Of a stretch of 64,000 bases of DNA, positions 11,441 to 23,230 are shown piece after piece. Every line of letters begins with the position of its first letter. Position 1 is the first letter of the stretch. The notes under the pieces were generated by a model. That model made no database searches and was not told where the DNA came from. It saw only the letters and a list, made by a program, of their open reading frames with translations. The position numbers and the translations under genes were made by a program. The stretch comes from Desmodus rotundus (lineage: Eukaryota > Chordata > Mammalia > Chiroptera > Phyllostomidae): positions 22,379,735 to 22,443,734 of the forward strand of contig NC_071396.1 of assembly GCF_022682495.2 (NCBI RefSeq), written 5' to 3'.

Positions 11441-14167
11441 GCAGAAGCACCTCAGTCTAGGTCACCAACCCAGACAACACGCACAGGCTCTCAACATGGG
11501 CTCGAATGGGGCAAGAGGGGTTGATAGTCACTACCCCTGAGATTGCTAAACAAACCTAAATGGACCTGCAAGAGGTTCCACGTGAGTTTAGAAATCAAAG
11601 TGCACCTGATGTGGAATTGTGCCTATTCCTCCCATTATGGAGAAATCCAGAACCACCCTCTTGCCAGCCCCAGCCCAGGGAAGGAGGGCTCTACGAGTCT
11701 CGGTGAAGCTGGACTTAGGGGTCAGGAGTCAAGAGCAAGAAGGTGAGAGTGACAACGGAGGGGGCAGGGTGATGCTGGGTCTTGTTACTGTTTCTTTAAA
11801 ATTATTATTTCATGTAAATAAAGAAAATTCTGCTGAGAGCCTTACAGGCTTGTCTCTGGGCAGCATTAGACCCAATTGTGGGCCTCCAGTGTGTGGATTA
11901 AATGCACCTGGGTGTTCTAGGTCCTTCTTGCCCTCTGTGGGGTGTTGACACACCTCAGGGAAGCCAGAGTCACACTTCTGTCCTTTGTAATGACACTTGC
12001 TGCAGCCGAGAGTGACGACGTGTTTTCTTTCATCATCATCTTGCCCCTTCACCATCTTCTCTGTGCCCTGGCCCACCTCCTTTTTGTGTCCTGTATCGGG
12101 AAGCCTTCACAGGGGAGGCGTGGGCTTAGGGGAGGAGGACGGAGACGTGGACGGCAGTGTAAGTGGCAGAAATAACCGGCGGTCCCTAAGACAAGGCCTC
12201 AGATCGTCTGCCTGTCTGATGCAGAACTCACTCCCACGCACCAGTGCGACACGCTCCTGTCTTATCACCTCCTGAGGGGGTTGGAGAACTCAGAGCGGGC
12301 AGGGGGCTCACTTCAGGACCATTGTTTTCAACCCACTTGCTGGCATGCATCGGTTGCTATGGCCTCACTCCTCTCTCCCATGGAGGCTGGGGGCCCCTGG
12401 AGGTACCCTGCCAGGGCCTCCCGGTCACCCCCACAATCTTATTCTTTGAGAGGCTGAGGTCTGAGCTCTCTCCGTCCAGCAGCAGAGAGACTGACGGCCT
12501 TTCTCAGAGGCCTTGGGAGGCCACCGCCCCTCACGCTGCCACTATCCACTCTGCTTATTGGCCGGATGCTCTCTGTAGCTTTCAACCACAGAACCTTAAC
12601 TGGAGCCTTTCCTGAAATAAAATCTTATCCGGAGCCCAATGTGTATAGAGAAGAGATGGCGTTGTGGCTGCTCTGATGAAGCAGGAAAGGGGGTACCTCT
12701 CAGCTCTTCTCTTCCTCTGTTTGGATGCCTTTGAGGGGCAACCCTGGACCCCTAGGGGCTTCTGCAAATACAGTTTGAAAGTCACTGCACTAGCACATGA
12801 CTCCTCCATTGAGGGGCCTCAGGCTCCCAGGTAATCACTCGGCTCCTCCTGCCCCCTAAGGCACAAGGAGCAGACACGTCGGTACCAGTGAAGCTTAGTT
12901 ACAACATCGGCTTCACCGAGGGGGCAGAAAGCAGGTCTCTCTGGGTTTCAGATCTCATCACGCCCCTACCAGCTCGCCCTGTGCAGAAGGACCACCAGAT
13001 GATCGTGTAGACCCCAAACGCCCTCTGGTTTGGTTCAACAGTAAGTCTGTGGAAAGACACCCCTCGACTAAGATCTCTCTCTAGGGGTGCAACCTTGACG
13101 ATTAGAATCCTGCCACTGACGAGGTTCCCAGCTTCTGGGCCAGGTGGGGGCCTCTTCCTAAGTTAGCTGACCTACTAGACATTCTGGTGTTCTCCCTGGC
13201 AAGCATTCAGTTCGAAGCCCCATCCTCTAGCCCTGGGCGTGTGGGGTTGGGTGTATGCATAGTTGTACACACACGTGCGAGGAGGACTCCCTGCAATGGG
13301 ATGGGGGAACAGCGGGTCTCCCTGGGCCAGGCCCCACTTTGACCCCGCACCCTGAGGTTCAGATGCACGGAAGGTGGTGCTGAGGGCCCCCGCTTTCAGG
13401 TGAGAGTTCCACCACCACACTGTCAGCGAGGGGCTGGATGAAGACTCACACCCAGTCTGTCTGATGCCAAGGAGCTGCTTTTCGAGTGCAGCTGCTCCAG
13501 GAAATCACACGCTGGTCCCTGAGATGGGACAGCACGCTCCCTCTGCCACTGCTCCTTTTGTTCTCAGGCACAATAGTGGAGACACCCTTTCCTCCTAGGT
13601 CCCCTCCCCATCTCCTGTGGAATTTCTTTATGTAACAAGGGCCACATTTGCAGGCCCAGTCCCTCAGGGAGCTGGGGTGGGGCCATCCCTGGGGCTTTTT
13701 CTCCACAGCTGGCCCTTTGCCTAGCTGAAGGACAGATGATCAGTGGAACAGAGACTCCCCTGCCTCCCTGGGGGCGGTTCACAGGGAAGACGTAAAAACA
13801 GACGTGCCTGGACACAAACAGGAGGAGAACTGGCTCTCAGAGGTCAGATAAGGACATTAGCCCAGATTGGACCAGGAGCGCCCAGGACAGAGGGTGGTCA
13901 GAGCAGGAGAAGGGGGACACTTGATAAATATTCCTCAGCAGCCACCTCCCTCCCACTCCCTCGCTCTTTACCAATTGGTGGGTGAATGATTTCTGTGACT
14001 TTGGGTGAGCCAAGGACAACAAACGGTCCAACCCTGCTTTAAGGGAGTGCCACCTCTGGACAGAGTCTACGGGCAAGGCTGGGATTGACAGATGATGCAG
14101 CAAGATAATGCTGAGCTGGGAATGTGCCTGTGTCTTATGAGAAGCATGTGAAAGACAGCTCTGTTCA

Positions 14168-14243
14168 AAGGGGGAGGGGGAGGGGGAGGGGGAGGGGAGG
14201 GGAGGAAGGAAAGAAAGAAAAAGGAAGAAAAAGGAAAAAAAAG
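14168..14243 (+). repeat. Polypurine tract (GGGGGA)n to (GAAA)n
   Basis: About 75 bp of pure purine on the + strand: repeated GGGGGA units, then GGGGA, then GGAAGGAAAGAAAGAAAAAGG. It has quadruplex (many G4-5 runs) and triplex-forming potential. The minus strand is correspondingly a pure C/T tract. Confidence 0.9.
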
Positions 14244-14943
14244 CTGTTCAAAATCACAAACCATACAGAGGAGAAAATATGTCACAACTGCATACATCTC
14301 CTTCAACGTCAACGCGCTAGATTTTCCTGTGGGAAACAATTTCGAAGAGAGAAGAGCAGGCAATTTAAAATTGCTTCCTGCTCACTCTCGAAAGGGCCTT
14401 AATCTTAGCAGGGCAGACGATACACAGAGATCACTTTCAGCAAACACTGATTAGAGAAATTGCATCTTTTCAAACAAAGGCCTGTGGACACATCTGGCAG
14501 TGAGCATCTTGGGCCCTTACCCCCACCGCGCCCCCCCAACCCTCCAGCCCCCACCTGCCTTGCATGACTGCCTTCCCTATTGCCAGCAACTGCTTCTAAA
14601 TGGCCCGCTGAGATTGTGCCAAGTGGCTGAGCTTTGACCAAAGCAAACACAGGCAGAAGGCGCGATGCACTGGATGCATTGCAGACACGTCTGCTTTATT
14701 TGCGGCCCTGCACAGATGGAGTTCAAGTTGCTGCTCTCTGTCTTCCTCTGAAAGCAGCTTTGTCTTTTGTCCTGGACCAAAGCTCTGTGTTTGCCATAAT
14801 CACACAAAGATCAGAGCAGCTATTCCTAAAGTGGTCTCCATTTTGGGGCTCAAACCACGAAAACATTGCAGGCCCGCCCTCTCCACCCAGACGTGGCCAT
14901 TCGTTGGCTTGGAGTCACGCGGGCAGAGAAAACACCGGGTTCT

Positions 14944-15308
14944 TGTGTACTCGTGTGCTGGGGCTGCCAACACGGAGTGCGACACAACGGGAGTTTATTT
15001 CCTCCCAGTTCTGGAGGCCGGACCTCCAAGGTCAAGGTGTTGGCAGGTTTGGTTTCTCTGGAGCCTCCCTCCGTGTAGCTGGCTGTCTTCTTCCCGAGCA
15101 TCACACGCTCTTCTCCGTGTGCGTGCCTGTGCCTAAATTTCCTCTTCTGGGGACACCACTCAGAGTGGATCAGGGCCCATCCTAATGACCTTGTTAAAAC
15201 TTACTGGCCTCTTTAAAGACCTCTCTCCAAATACAGCCCCATCCTGAGGTACTGAGGGTCAAGATTTCAACATATAAATTTGGGGGGGATACCATTTAGC
15301 CCATAACG
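14944..15308 (-). mobile_element. ERVL-MaLR LTR, nearly complete
   Basis: On + it runs from GTGTACTCGTGTGCTGGGGC through AGTTCTGGAGGCCGGACCTC, CAAGGTCAAGGTGTTGGCAG, AAATTTCCTCTTCTGGGGAC and CTTTAAAGACCTCTCTCCAA to AAATTTGGGGGGGATACCAT and TTAGCCCATAACG. This is the reverse of a MaLR LTR, which starts TGTTATGGGCT. It is a solo LTR and diverged. Confidence 0.8.
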
Positions 15309-15779
15309 TTCAACAAAAATTGTACTCTTGTTTGGACTGTAGCCCTTTCCCGCGGAAAGAACACTCCAGAAGGCTAAAGACAGAAACCATTCGACCACCT
15401 CTGCGCACTACAGCTGAGGATTCTTTGTCCTGTTTGACGGGAACTTGCTATTTTAAGCACTGTATTATGGGAAATGCTGTTATGGTTAACTGTGAGATGC
15501 ACTTTCTCATCTAATGCTCACTTCAGTGACCTCATAGGCCTTCCTAAATTAATGCAAGAGGTGATGACTACAGTACAAATAGATCTCGTAGGCACTCAAG
15601 ACTTCTGTTAACAGAAGTGCATGGAGAAGGCCGTTTAATGGGTTTCTACACTCAGAAGTCGTCACTTATGAATATGAGTGGAATGTGTCTTTCAGCAGCA
15701 ATTCTCCCATGTCAGGGGCTGTGGATTCTTTTCTTTCTTGATGAGACTGTGCCGTGTAGGTTTATAAGAATGTACATGG

Positions 15780-15958
15780 GGGTGGGGGGAGGTAGGAGAA
15801 GGAAAAGGGGAGATGAATGGGGAGAGAAGGAGATTGGACTTTGGGTGGTGAACACACCATGCAATATACAGATGATGTGGTCTAGAGCTGTACACCTGAA
15901 CCTATGTAATTTATTAACCAACATCACCTCAACAAAGTCAACAGAAATTTAAGAATAA
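15780..15958 (+). repeat. Retroposon 3' tail (L1-like), copy B
   Basis: GGTGAACACACCATGCAATA TACAGATGATGTGGTC is followed by GCTGTACACCTGAACCTATG, TAATTTATTAACCAACATCACC and an A-rich end. The last about 75 bp match the reversed copy at 7348-7424. A bat SINE follows 33 bp later. Confidence 0.5.
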
Positions 15959-15991
15959 ACAAATAAATAAATAACCTTACCAACAAAGGCT

Positions 15992-16192
15992 GGCCCTGGC
16001 TGGTGTGGCTCAGTGGATTGGGTACCAGCCTACATTCCCAGTCAGGGCACATGCCTGGGTTGCGGGCCAGGACCCCAGCTCGGGTGTGCAAGAGGCAACT
16101 GATTGTTATACCTCTTACACATGGATGTTTCTCTCTCTCTCTTTCTCCCTCTCTTCCTCTCTCTCTAAAAGGAAATAAAATATTTAAAAACA
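15992..16192 (+). repeat. Ves SINE with 10 bp target-site duplication
   Basis: The head is GGCCCTGGCTGGTGTGGCTC. The body has CCAGTCAGGGCACATGCCTG and the tail is CTCTCTCTTTCTCCCTCTC with an A-rich end. AACAAAGGCT is duplicated at 15982-15991 and 16193-16202. The B-box region carries a short deletion compared with the other copies. Confidence 0.92.
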
Positions 16193-16837
16193 AACAAAGG
16201 CTCCAAGTTAGGATCATATAAGGTACCATTATGATTATTCATTAATAGATAAGAATTTCTCGCATGGCCTGCTCTGTGAAGAAATTCCTGATCTTACTGA
16301 AGTAAAGACATGTATCTCACCTCTGCACATACTAATGGAAGATCAATGCTTTAAGCCATTGCCTAGGAAATCAATAACCTAAAATACTGCAGCCTTGAGG
16401 ACAGAGCAAGCGTTCCTCACCAGCTTTCCCTTCTCACTTTACATACCCCAGCTGGCTTCACCTCCCACATCCAAGCTTACATCCCCCACACTGAATTCTC
16501 CAGCGGGTGTCTGTCCTCTGAACTTAGACCCTAGGCACTTCCGAGCACTATACTTTTCCACTTTGTTTCCCCACAGGTAACCTGAACTCACCAGGAGCCA
16601 AATAGAAACCATCCTCTTACGTCCAGCCTGCCCCTCCTCCTACACAGTGCCTGTTGGTTAAACGGCTCCATCATCAGTCTAGCTGCCCTCCCCTTCGACT
16701 TGCCAATTCCTGCAGGTTCTACCTCCTCGGGACCTCTTGACCACTCTCCAGTCTCTCTTTCCTCATTGCTGCCGCCCTAGACTCCGTCCTCAAGTCTTCT
16801 CCCATGGGCTCTGAATGGCAGACTGGCACAGGGCAGC

Positions 16838-17090
16838 ACCATGGTTAACGGCATGGCGAATAGCCTTAAAGACAACCTACATCACGGTTTGGGCTTTAGA
16901 TGGTATGCATTCCAGTTCCGCCTCTGCCCCTTTGTAACTGGGTCCCTTGGGGCAAGGTACTTCATTTCCACAAGCCTGGGTATCCTCATCTGTAAAGCTG
17001 AGAAACTTCAGTGACAGAACATACGTCAAGTCCTTAGAACAGTGCCTGGGATATAGACATCACAGAGCTGATCATTTCATTGTTCTGATT
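16838..17090 (+). repeat. MIR SINE fossil
   Basis: It reads CATGGTTAACGGCATGG ..., CTTGGGGCAAGGTACTTCAT, TATCCTCATCTGTAAAGCTG and TCCTTAGAACAGTGCCTGGG in the expected MIR order. Diverged. Confidence 0.75.
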
Positions 17091-17540
17091 GCAATAGTTC
17101 AATGACCCTCAATTTCCTTGGCACAGCACACAAAGCCAACCCCATTTCTTCTCTGACCCCATCTCGACCCTCCTCACCCAACCTTCGCCCCTCTGCCACG
17201 CTGAACTCTGAGGTTTCAGGAACGAGCCGGGCTTCTTCTGCTCACTGTACCTTCACATCAACAAGAAGCTTCACGACCTGACCACATGGCTCCTCCTCCC
17301 TACCTTCTCCATCTTCAAGATCCAGCTTAGCACAAATCCTTCCAGGACCTTCTCTGGTGCCTCCAGATTGCGTCTCGAACTTTTCCTCCTCATTCTAATA
17401 GCTTCCCTCTGTCATAGCCCTGATCACATTCCTTTCTATTCATTCATTCGCTTATCTCTCTACTTTTATGTTTGTATTGCTCCTTCCCAGCACTGGGCTT
17501 TATATATTCCAGGCATTCAATATATGTTGAGTGAATAAAT
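17091..17540 (+). repeat. L2 LINE 3' fossil
   Basis: C/T-rich text with CCAGCTTAGCACAAATCCTTC then CAGGACCTTCTCTGGTGCC, CATAGCCCTGATCACATTC and a terminal TTGAGTGAATAAATGAC is typical of L2. The name is assigned by pattern only. Confidence 0.55.
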
Positions 17541-17914
17541 GACAACCGCCAAGGTATGTTTAGCACTTATTAGTGTCGAGGTAATATTGACTCTGAATTC
17601 CTTTTGTTCAGCTCCACGAATGCGGAGTTCACTTAGCTTCCTAAGAGTCAAAACCCGTTTTCATACGTCTTTTGGTTGTCTCACCAGATTTGCAAACAGC
17701 ATTCCCCATGGCAGAAACTTGCCTTGACCCCTACAGTGCTGCTCTGCCTCCATCCTTCATGCCTATAAGAGAAAGTTCACAGGGATGAGGCCAGGACGGG
17801 CCCCAGCTAAGTCCAATCCTCAAGCTGGCCATGAGGACTGAGGAGTTCAGAAGGTTTCTTCTCAGACCAGTGACCTTTGGACAAACTTCGTCCTGGGTCA
17901 CTCATCAAACCTTA

Positions 17915-18247
17915 TGAAATGAACCTTGAAAACGCTACACTAAGTAAAAGAAGTTAGACGCAAAAGGCCACACTCGTATATTGTATGATCCCGTTTATGT
18001 AAAATGTCCACAATAGGCAGAGGCACAGAGATGAAGTAAAGTCGTGGCCACCAGGGTTGGGCGCGGGGACCGAAATTGACGGCAACCGGCCCAACACTAC
18101 CTTGTGATGACGGAATGTGCTAATGTTGGGTCGCCCTGATGGTTGCGCGATTCTGCAATTTACTGAAAGCTATCAAATTTATACTTAAGGTGGATGAATT
18201 TTATAATATATAGTCTATATCTTAATAAAGTTGTTGTTGTTTTTTAA
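17915..18247 (+). repeat. L1 3' UTR fossil
   Basis: It contains AAAGAAGTTAGACGCAAAAG, TATTGTATGATCCCGTTTAT, CCTGATGGTTGCGCGATTCT and ATATCTTAATAAAGTTGTTG, the usual 3' end of older mammalian L1 including its polyadenylation signal. Confidence 0.75.
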
Positions 18248-19509
18248 AATCCTTATGAGAACTCTCCTCAGTCCTCCCTTGTTTTCTCCACGAAAGCCTG
18301 GTTTGGGAGAGATCTCTGCAAATCTTGCACCCCCTGGGAATGCAGATATTTGGGGCTTGTAGTTTCACAGTTCAGCCCGTGGCCGGGGGCCCTGCAACAC
18401 ACAGGGTTTAGACCGACTTTTCCAGACCCCATTTCCTGCAGGCCGCATTCCTACTTCTTATCTGCATTCATGCCACTAGTCAAATGTGTGTGCTTATTTT
18501 TCTCAATGGTGTCATCTTATCAAAGGCCATTTAGCATGCCATTAGCCATTTCAGGGAACTCTTCATAGGAACGAACTTGTTTATTTGAGAAATGCCTCAG
18601 AATAAAAAGGAAACATTTCCGAACATCCAAAGTTCTACATTTCCTGGATTGGTATGAGAAGCTGTCCGTAAGAAATTCAGATTCTCAAACTGCTTCTTTA
18701 AAGAGATTTCTTGGCCGAGGCAAAGAAAAATGTAAAAAAACAAACCGTCTTTTTTTTTTTTTAATCCCTTAATTTTAACTCCAACCTAATAGCCTTTATT
18801 CTTACTATTCCTTTAATCATTCTGGGTTCCTCCAACTCCCTCTGCCCCACTCTCTCCCCTGATCTACCCCTATTCCTCCTGAACAACCAGAAACTTCAAG
18901 ACTCAATTACGCTTTCCAATTAAACCCTCCTCAGAAGAGAGACAAACCCTTCCGGGTGAGGTTAAGCCTTGTTCTTGCTCTGAGCTGAGACCCATCGGCA
19001 ACGCCTTTCCAAAGCCTTCGGGGAAATTAGCAGGGTGGAGTGAAAGTTGCAGAGCAGTTTCGAAGGGTCTCCGACATCCAATCCAGGACGCACAGATCTA
19101 CACCAATTCGTTCATATGTTAGCAGGAACCTCAGCTGCAAAAAAGGCTGGAAATGCAGAAGAGGAAAACCTGGGGGTGAGTGAAAATGGCAGAGGAAACT
19201 GGAGAGATTTAGTAAATCTGTAGGTGGGCAGATTGTTGGAAGCTATCCCCAGATCTTTCCTGTGAAAACAGAGCGGGCTCTGATTCAGTCCCACAGGCAA
19301 AGAAAGAATGAGCCCATTGGAGATTTCAGGAGCAGGCTTTTTCACCTCTCTGGACAATACTCAAAAGTACATCCTTGGGCAGGTGTGACCCAGCGCTTTC
19401 CTCACTCTTTGTAAATCCCCTTCACCCAGAAATGGGGGGGTTAACAGAGAAGCAGAAGCTAGAACGGGAAAGAGCCCCACTGCCAGACCTCCAGCTCCTC
19501 ACTGAGTAC

Positions 19510-19760
19510 TTTAAAAGACAAAATTAGGCTCAGAATAAATTTGCAAGCTTACAAAGGTTCCCGTAACTACCAAACCTGCCCTCCGCCTGTTTGTGCAGAT
19601 AAATTTTGTTGGAATACAGCCGTCCCCATTCGTTTGTCTGTCCCTGGTGCTTTCACAACTGCAGAGGTAAATAATTACAACAGAGATACTAAGGCCTGCA
19701 AAGTCTAAAATGTTGACCATCCGCCCCATTGCAGAGAAAGTTGGCCGGCTCCTGGTATTA
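19510..19760 (-). repeat. Ancient transposon-type fossil
   Basis: Read on - it contains GCCGGCCAACTTTCTCTGCA, CATTTTAGACTTTGCAGGCC, CTGTTGTAATTATTTACCTC and CGGCTGTATTCCAACAAAAT. This is the familiar block of a widespread mammalian element (unmutated form CCAATAAAACTTTATTTACA). I do not assign a family name. Confidence 0.5.
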
Positions 19761-19981
19761 CGAGTAAGATCGATCCTCCCCCCGCGCCTTGCCTCATTAA
19801 TCCCCAAAGAAACAATCTCTAGGCCAAGATACTTCTAGAAAGGACATTAGAAAGTCAAACTGTTCTGCATTAGCTAAGACAGTAAAGAGAGGGAAAAAAA
19901 AATGGAGTGACCAACAAAAGAGCGAAGCACCTAATTTTCTGTTTTACCTTTAAACTCAAAGGAGACATTTCTCTAAATATT

Positions 19982-20237
19982 TTTTTTAAATGTTTAATCC
20001 TCACTTGAGGATACGTTTATTGATTTTAGAGAGAGAGGAAGGGATGGAGACACGGAGAGAAAGAGAAAGAGAGAAAAACATTGATGTGAGAGAGAAACAC
20101 TGATCGGTTGCCTCCCCAATGTGCCCCGGCTGGGGATCAAACCTCCAACCTAGGTATGTGCCCTGACCAGGCATCGAACCCACAACCTTTCGGTGTATGG
20201 GATGATGTTCCAACCATCTGAGCCACCTGGCCAGGAC
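19982..20237 (-). repeat. Ves SINE with 12 bp target-site duplication
   Basis: On + it begins with a T-run, then a long AGAGAGAG-rich part, CCCCGGCTGGGGATCAAACC and a head reading CATCTGAGCCACCTGGCCAG. TCTCTAAATATT is repeated at 19970-19981 and 20238-20249. The centre carries an extra repeat of the CATTGATGTGAGAGAGAAACA part, so it is longer than other copies. Confidence 0.9.
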
Positions 20238-20804
20238 TCTCTAAATATTAAAAGGACAACCTTGCACATTTTAAATTCATTTGGGTGCTACATATAAACT
20301 TTCAACTCCACCACTGTTTCAGAGGCAACACACTAGTCAGATGGTGGGCATCTCTCTTAATCCTCAAAGATTCCCAGCGCCGGGAACAGTCACGCTGGAC
20401 CTTCACCCAGGGAACAGTCTCTTCCCCTCGCAACACAGCAGCACTGGTCCATAAGAAGGGGTTTGCTGTGCAGATAAAAATGCCGGATTAAATGTTCTCC
20501 TGAAGACCTCTTCCCTGCAGTCCCTGAAACCTCCCCTCTTCATGATGAGATCATAGCTAATTTGAGATACTGGTTGACCATTCCCCTAGTATCTCAATCA
20601 AACCCAAATAGGAGATATCAAGGAAATGCCAAAAAGTCTTGGACACAGGCAGGATTTGGGAGCGAAAACAATTAAGGTTCAGATTGATTTATTTAAATCT
20701 CTATCCAAACTCCACCATATCCTGCTAAACCAGAAGCTGAAAAAGGACTAAACCAATCTTTAAAAGCCTAATCCACAATAAATTTAGTTTAAAAACCGAA
20801 AAAG

Positions 20805-21003
20805 CAAGACAACCCCAACTAACCCTAACCCTAGCCCTTGGCATTAAGTCTTAGCATAGCTGTTACCCTAACTTGAACGAAACAGTCATTAAAACCTAAA
20901 AGCCAATCTCAAAGCTAACTCTAATCATAACACTAAGGCTAACCCTAATCATAAACCCAACCCTAACCCAAACACTAATGCCTCATCTAACTTTAACCCT
21001 GAA
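20805..21003 (+). repeat. Degenerate telomere-like (CCCTAA)n block
   Basis: About 200 bp of C/A-rich sequence with repeated CTAACCCTAACCCTAGCCC, GTTACCCTAACTT, GGCTAACCCTAATCATA, AACCCAACCCTAACCC and TTTAACCCTGAAC. Exact CCCTAA hexamers number only a handful, so this is a decayed interstitial telomere-like repeat or a related simple repeat. Confidence 0.6.
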
Positions 21004-21370
21004 CAAAACTAAAAACTACAACAGCCTAAGAGAAAAAGCTCAGCAATGGGCAAAGCTACAGATGCATTCAGGACTCTGACCAAAAACTCCGAGCTGTGCT
21101 ACATTAAATTACAGCAGGCTGAAGGGTGGGAGGAAGAGACAAGAGAGGCCAATCAGCTAGCACCTGTGGGCCGAAACAGACCAAAGACTGCTCACATCGC
21201 TGAGTGTATGCTGAGATTTTTAATTAACTTCCAGGTGGCTGTGTCCACCATTACCTGGAGAGAACAGCTGAGCAACCGACCAGGAGACCATGAGGCATCA
21301 CGGCGTCTTGCTCATGCATGAACTTTCTGGACTGTTGCCCACAGCCAATCCAAAGGAGCAAGCACATCTT

Positions 21371-21390
21371 TTGTTGTTGTTGTTGTTGTT
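21371..21390 (+). repeat. (TTG)n microsatellite
   Basis: About seven TTG units in a row. Too short to say more. Confidence 0.85.
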
Positions 21391-21671
21391 AAGTAGCTCC
21401 CAGAAGCCCTCTCCCCATAACTATTCTGTATCTGTAGTTCTGTTTGCTTGATTGTATGATAATAGTATTATTGTTATCATATTACATTATTTTTACCCCA
21501 CTTACTAGAGTTTCTTTTTTCAGACAACCACTTTTCATTTCATTGTTCCTTCCTGATTTCATTTTATTATTTTTTAGTTCTTATCTTTATTATTCCCTTT
21601 TTATTCCACTTCTTTCTGGTTTGCTCCATTATTTTATTTTCAACTTCTGAGGTGAATCCTCAGTCTATTTA

Positions 21672-21835
21672 TTTTATTTAGTGACTTTTAGAGAGAGAAG
21701 GAGGGGGGAGAGAGAGAGAGAGGCATGGATTTGTTGCTCTACTTGTTGGTGCACTCATTAGTTGATTCTTGTATGTGCCCTGACTGGGGATTGAACCTGC
21801 AACCCTGGTGTATCAGGAACCTGGCCAGGGTCCTG
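21672..21835 (-). repeat. Ves-type SINE, older, with target-site duplication
   Basis: On + it reads GTGACTTTTAGAGAGAGAAG, a GA-rich part, CCCTGACTGGGGATTGAACC and CCTGGCCAGGG. TCCT(C/G)AGTCTATTTA is repeated at 21657-21671 and 21831-21845 with one mismatch. The head is shortened. Confidence 0.82.
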
Positions 21836-21986
21836 AGTCTATTTATCTCAAATCTTGATTTCTAATAAATGTATTTAGATTTAGCTATTTCTCTGTGGGG
21901 ACAGTTTCACAATTTTTGACATACCATGCTCCCATTATTGTTCAGTTCTAAAATGTTCATCATTTTTATTAAGACTTCCTTTCTGA

Positions 21987-22192
21987 GCCTGGCTGGTGTG
22001 GCTCAGTAGCTTGAGCACCAGCCTGCAAACCAAAGGGTCGCCTGTTCGATTCCCAGTCAGGGCACATGCCTGGGTTTCAGGCCAGGTCCCCAGTAGGGGG
22101 TGTGCAAGAGGCAACCACACATTGATGTTTCTCTCCCTCTCTTTCTCCCTCCCTTCCCCTCTCTCTAAAAATAAATAAAATATTTTTTAAAA
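21987..22192 (+). repeat. Ves SINE with target-site duplication
   Basis: A nearly complete young-looking copy: GCCTGGCTGGTGTGGCTCAG, GGGTCGCCTGTTCGATTCCC (B box), GGTCCCCAGTAGGGGGTGTG, TTTCTCTCCCTCTCTTTCTC and an AAAAATAAATAAAATATT tail. AGACTTCCTTTCTGA at 21972-21986 and AGAGTTCCTTTTTGA at 22193-22207 are the duplicated target, with two differences. It lies about 150 bp from an oppositely oriented SINE. Confidence 0.9.
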
Positions 22193-23036
22193 AGAGTTCC
22201 TTTTTGACTTATGAACTACTTGGCCATGGAATTAATTGTTTTGCTTCTTTGTTTCAAATGGGAGATTTATTTCCTGAATTCAAAGAGACACTGGAGGGTC
22301 AAAGCCATTCTTTTTCCTGGGCTACCTTGCTCTCTCACCAAATGGACCTCTTACTTGGTCAACATGTGGCACATAAAATCTACAAAATCTCCTACCTGAA
22401 AGCACAAGAAACCCAGCCCCTTCTTGGACTCAGGGAAAGATGACTCCTTCAGAATGGATTTTTCTTTACCTTCCTGAAAGGTTTCTCTTAACTGTTTAAG
22501 CCTCCAAAGCTTATTTATTACTAGTTACACTTGAACTGTTTTCTTGACCTCTTTCCTACCTTACTGGAAAATCTAAGTGAAAACTGTTTGGGGAATGGTT
22601 TCTTGGAAACTGCAGCTCCCAGAGCCTAAAAGCGTCTACAGTCAACAGCATCTGAGCCCAGATCTGCTCCCCGGACCATTAAACTGTGTCCCCAGGGAGG
22701 CACTTAATCTCGTCTGTAAAACCTGCATAACAATCTGTGCTGGTCTGCAGCTGATGGGATGCGGGCGGCAGATTACAGATGAGAAAATGCTCCTAAAGAA
22801 AGGGAACCCTGCAAAGAATGGTTATCTTTATTTCTTCTTTGTGCTATCTATAGTTTATACCTTAAAAATAATTTTATTTCTGTATTTTTCATATTTCATA
22901 AATACAATATGGTTTATATTTTATTTAAAAATCATTGTGTTGCACAAATAGAAGTTATTACAGTTATTCTTCTTTCGATGTTAAGCTCTAATTTGATCAA
23001 TTTTCCTAACAAAATGCATAAATTAAGTCTCAAACA

Positions 23037-23199
23037 GCCCTGGAGGAGTCGCTCAGTTGGTTGGACCATTGTCCCCGTGCACCAAGGTTGTGGGTTCCAT
23101 CCCGGGTCACATAGAGGAATCAACCAATGAGTGCAAGGATGGGCAGAACAACAAATTGATCTATCTCTCTCTCTCAAATCAATAAAAAAGATATATGTA

Positions 23200-23222
<23 letters not shown>
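23037..23222 (+). repeat. Ves SINE, second subfamily, with (TA)n tail
   Basis: Head GCCCTGGAGGAGTCGCTCAG TTGGTTGGACCATTGTCCC, then GTTGTGGGTTCCATCCCGGG, a short CTCTCTCTC part and an AATCAATAAAAAAG tail, followed by a TA microsatellite at about 23195-23220. The TTGGTTGGA head marks it as a different, older subfamily than the GTGTGGCTCAGTGG copies. Confidence 0.8.

Positions 23223-23230
<8 letters not shown>

Larger units (their letters stand above)
9741..14943. other. Intergenic DNA, no gene recognised
   Basis: No exon-like sequence was recognised. It contains a possible LTR end near 11.16-11.44 kb and a strong polypurine tract at 14.17-14.24 kb. The open frames (largest about 144 codons) are scattered over all frames with no family match. 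Confidence 0.7.

Noticed and set aside
22018..22060. tRNA gene-like A and B boxes in Ves copies
   Set aside because: The tRNA-like heads belong to SINEs with pyrimidine tails, A-rich ends and target duplications. They are not functional tRNA genes.
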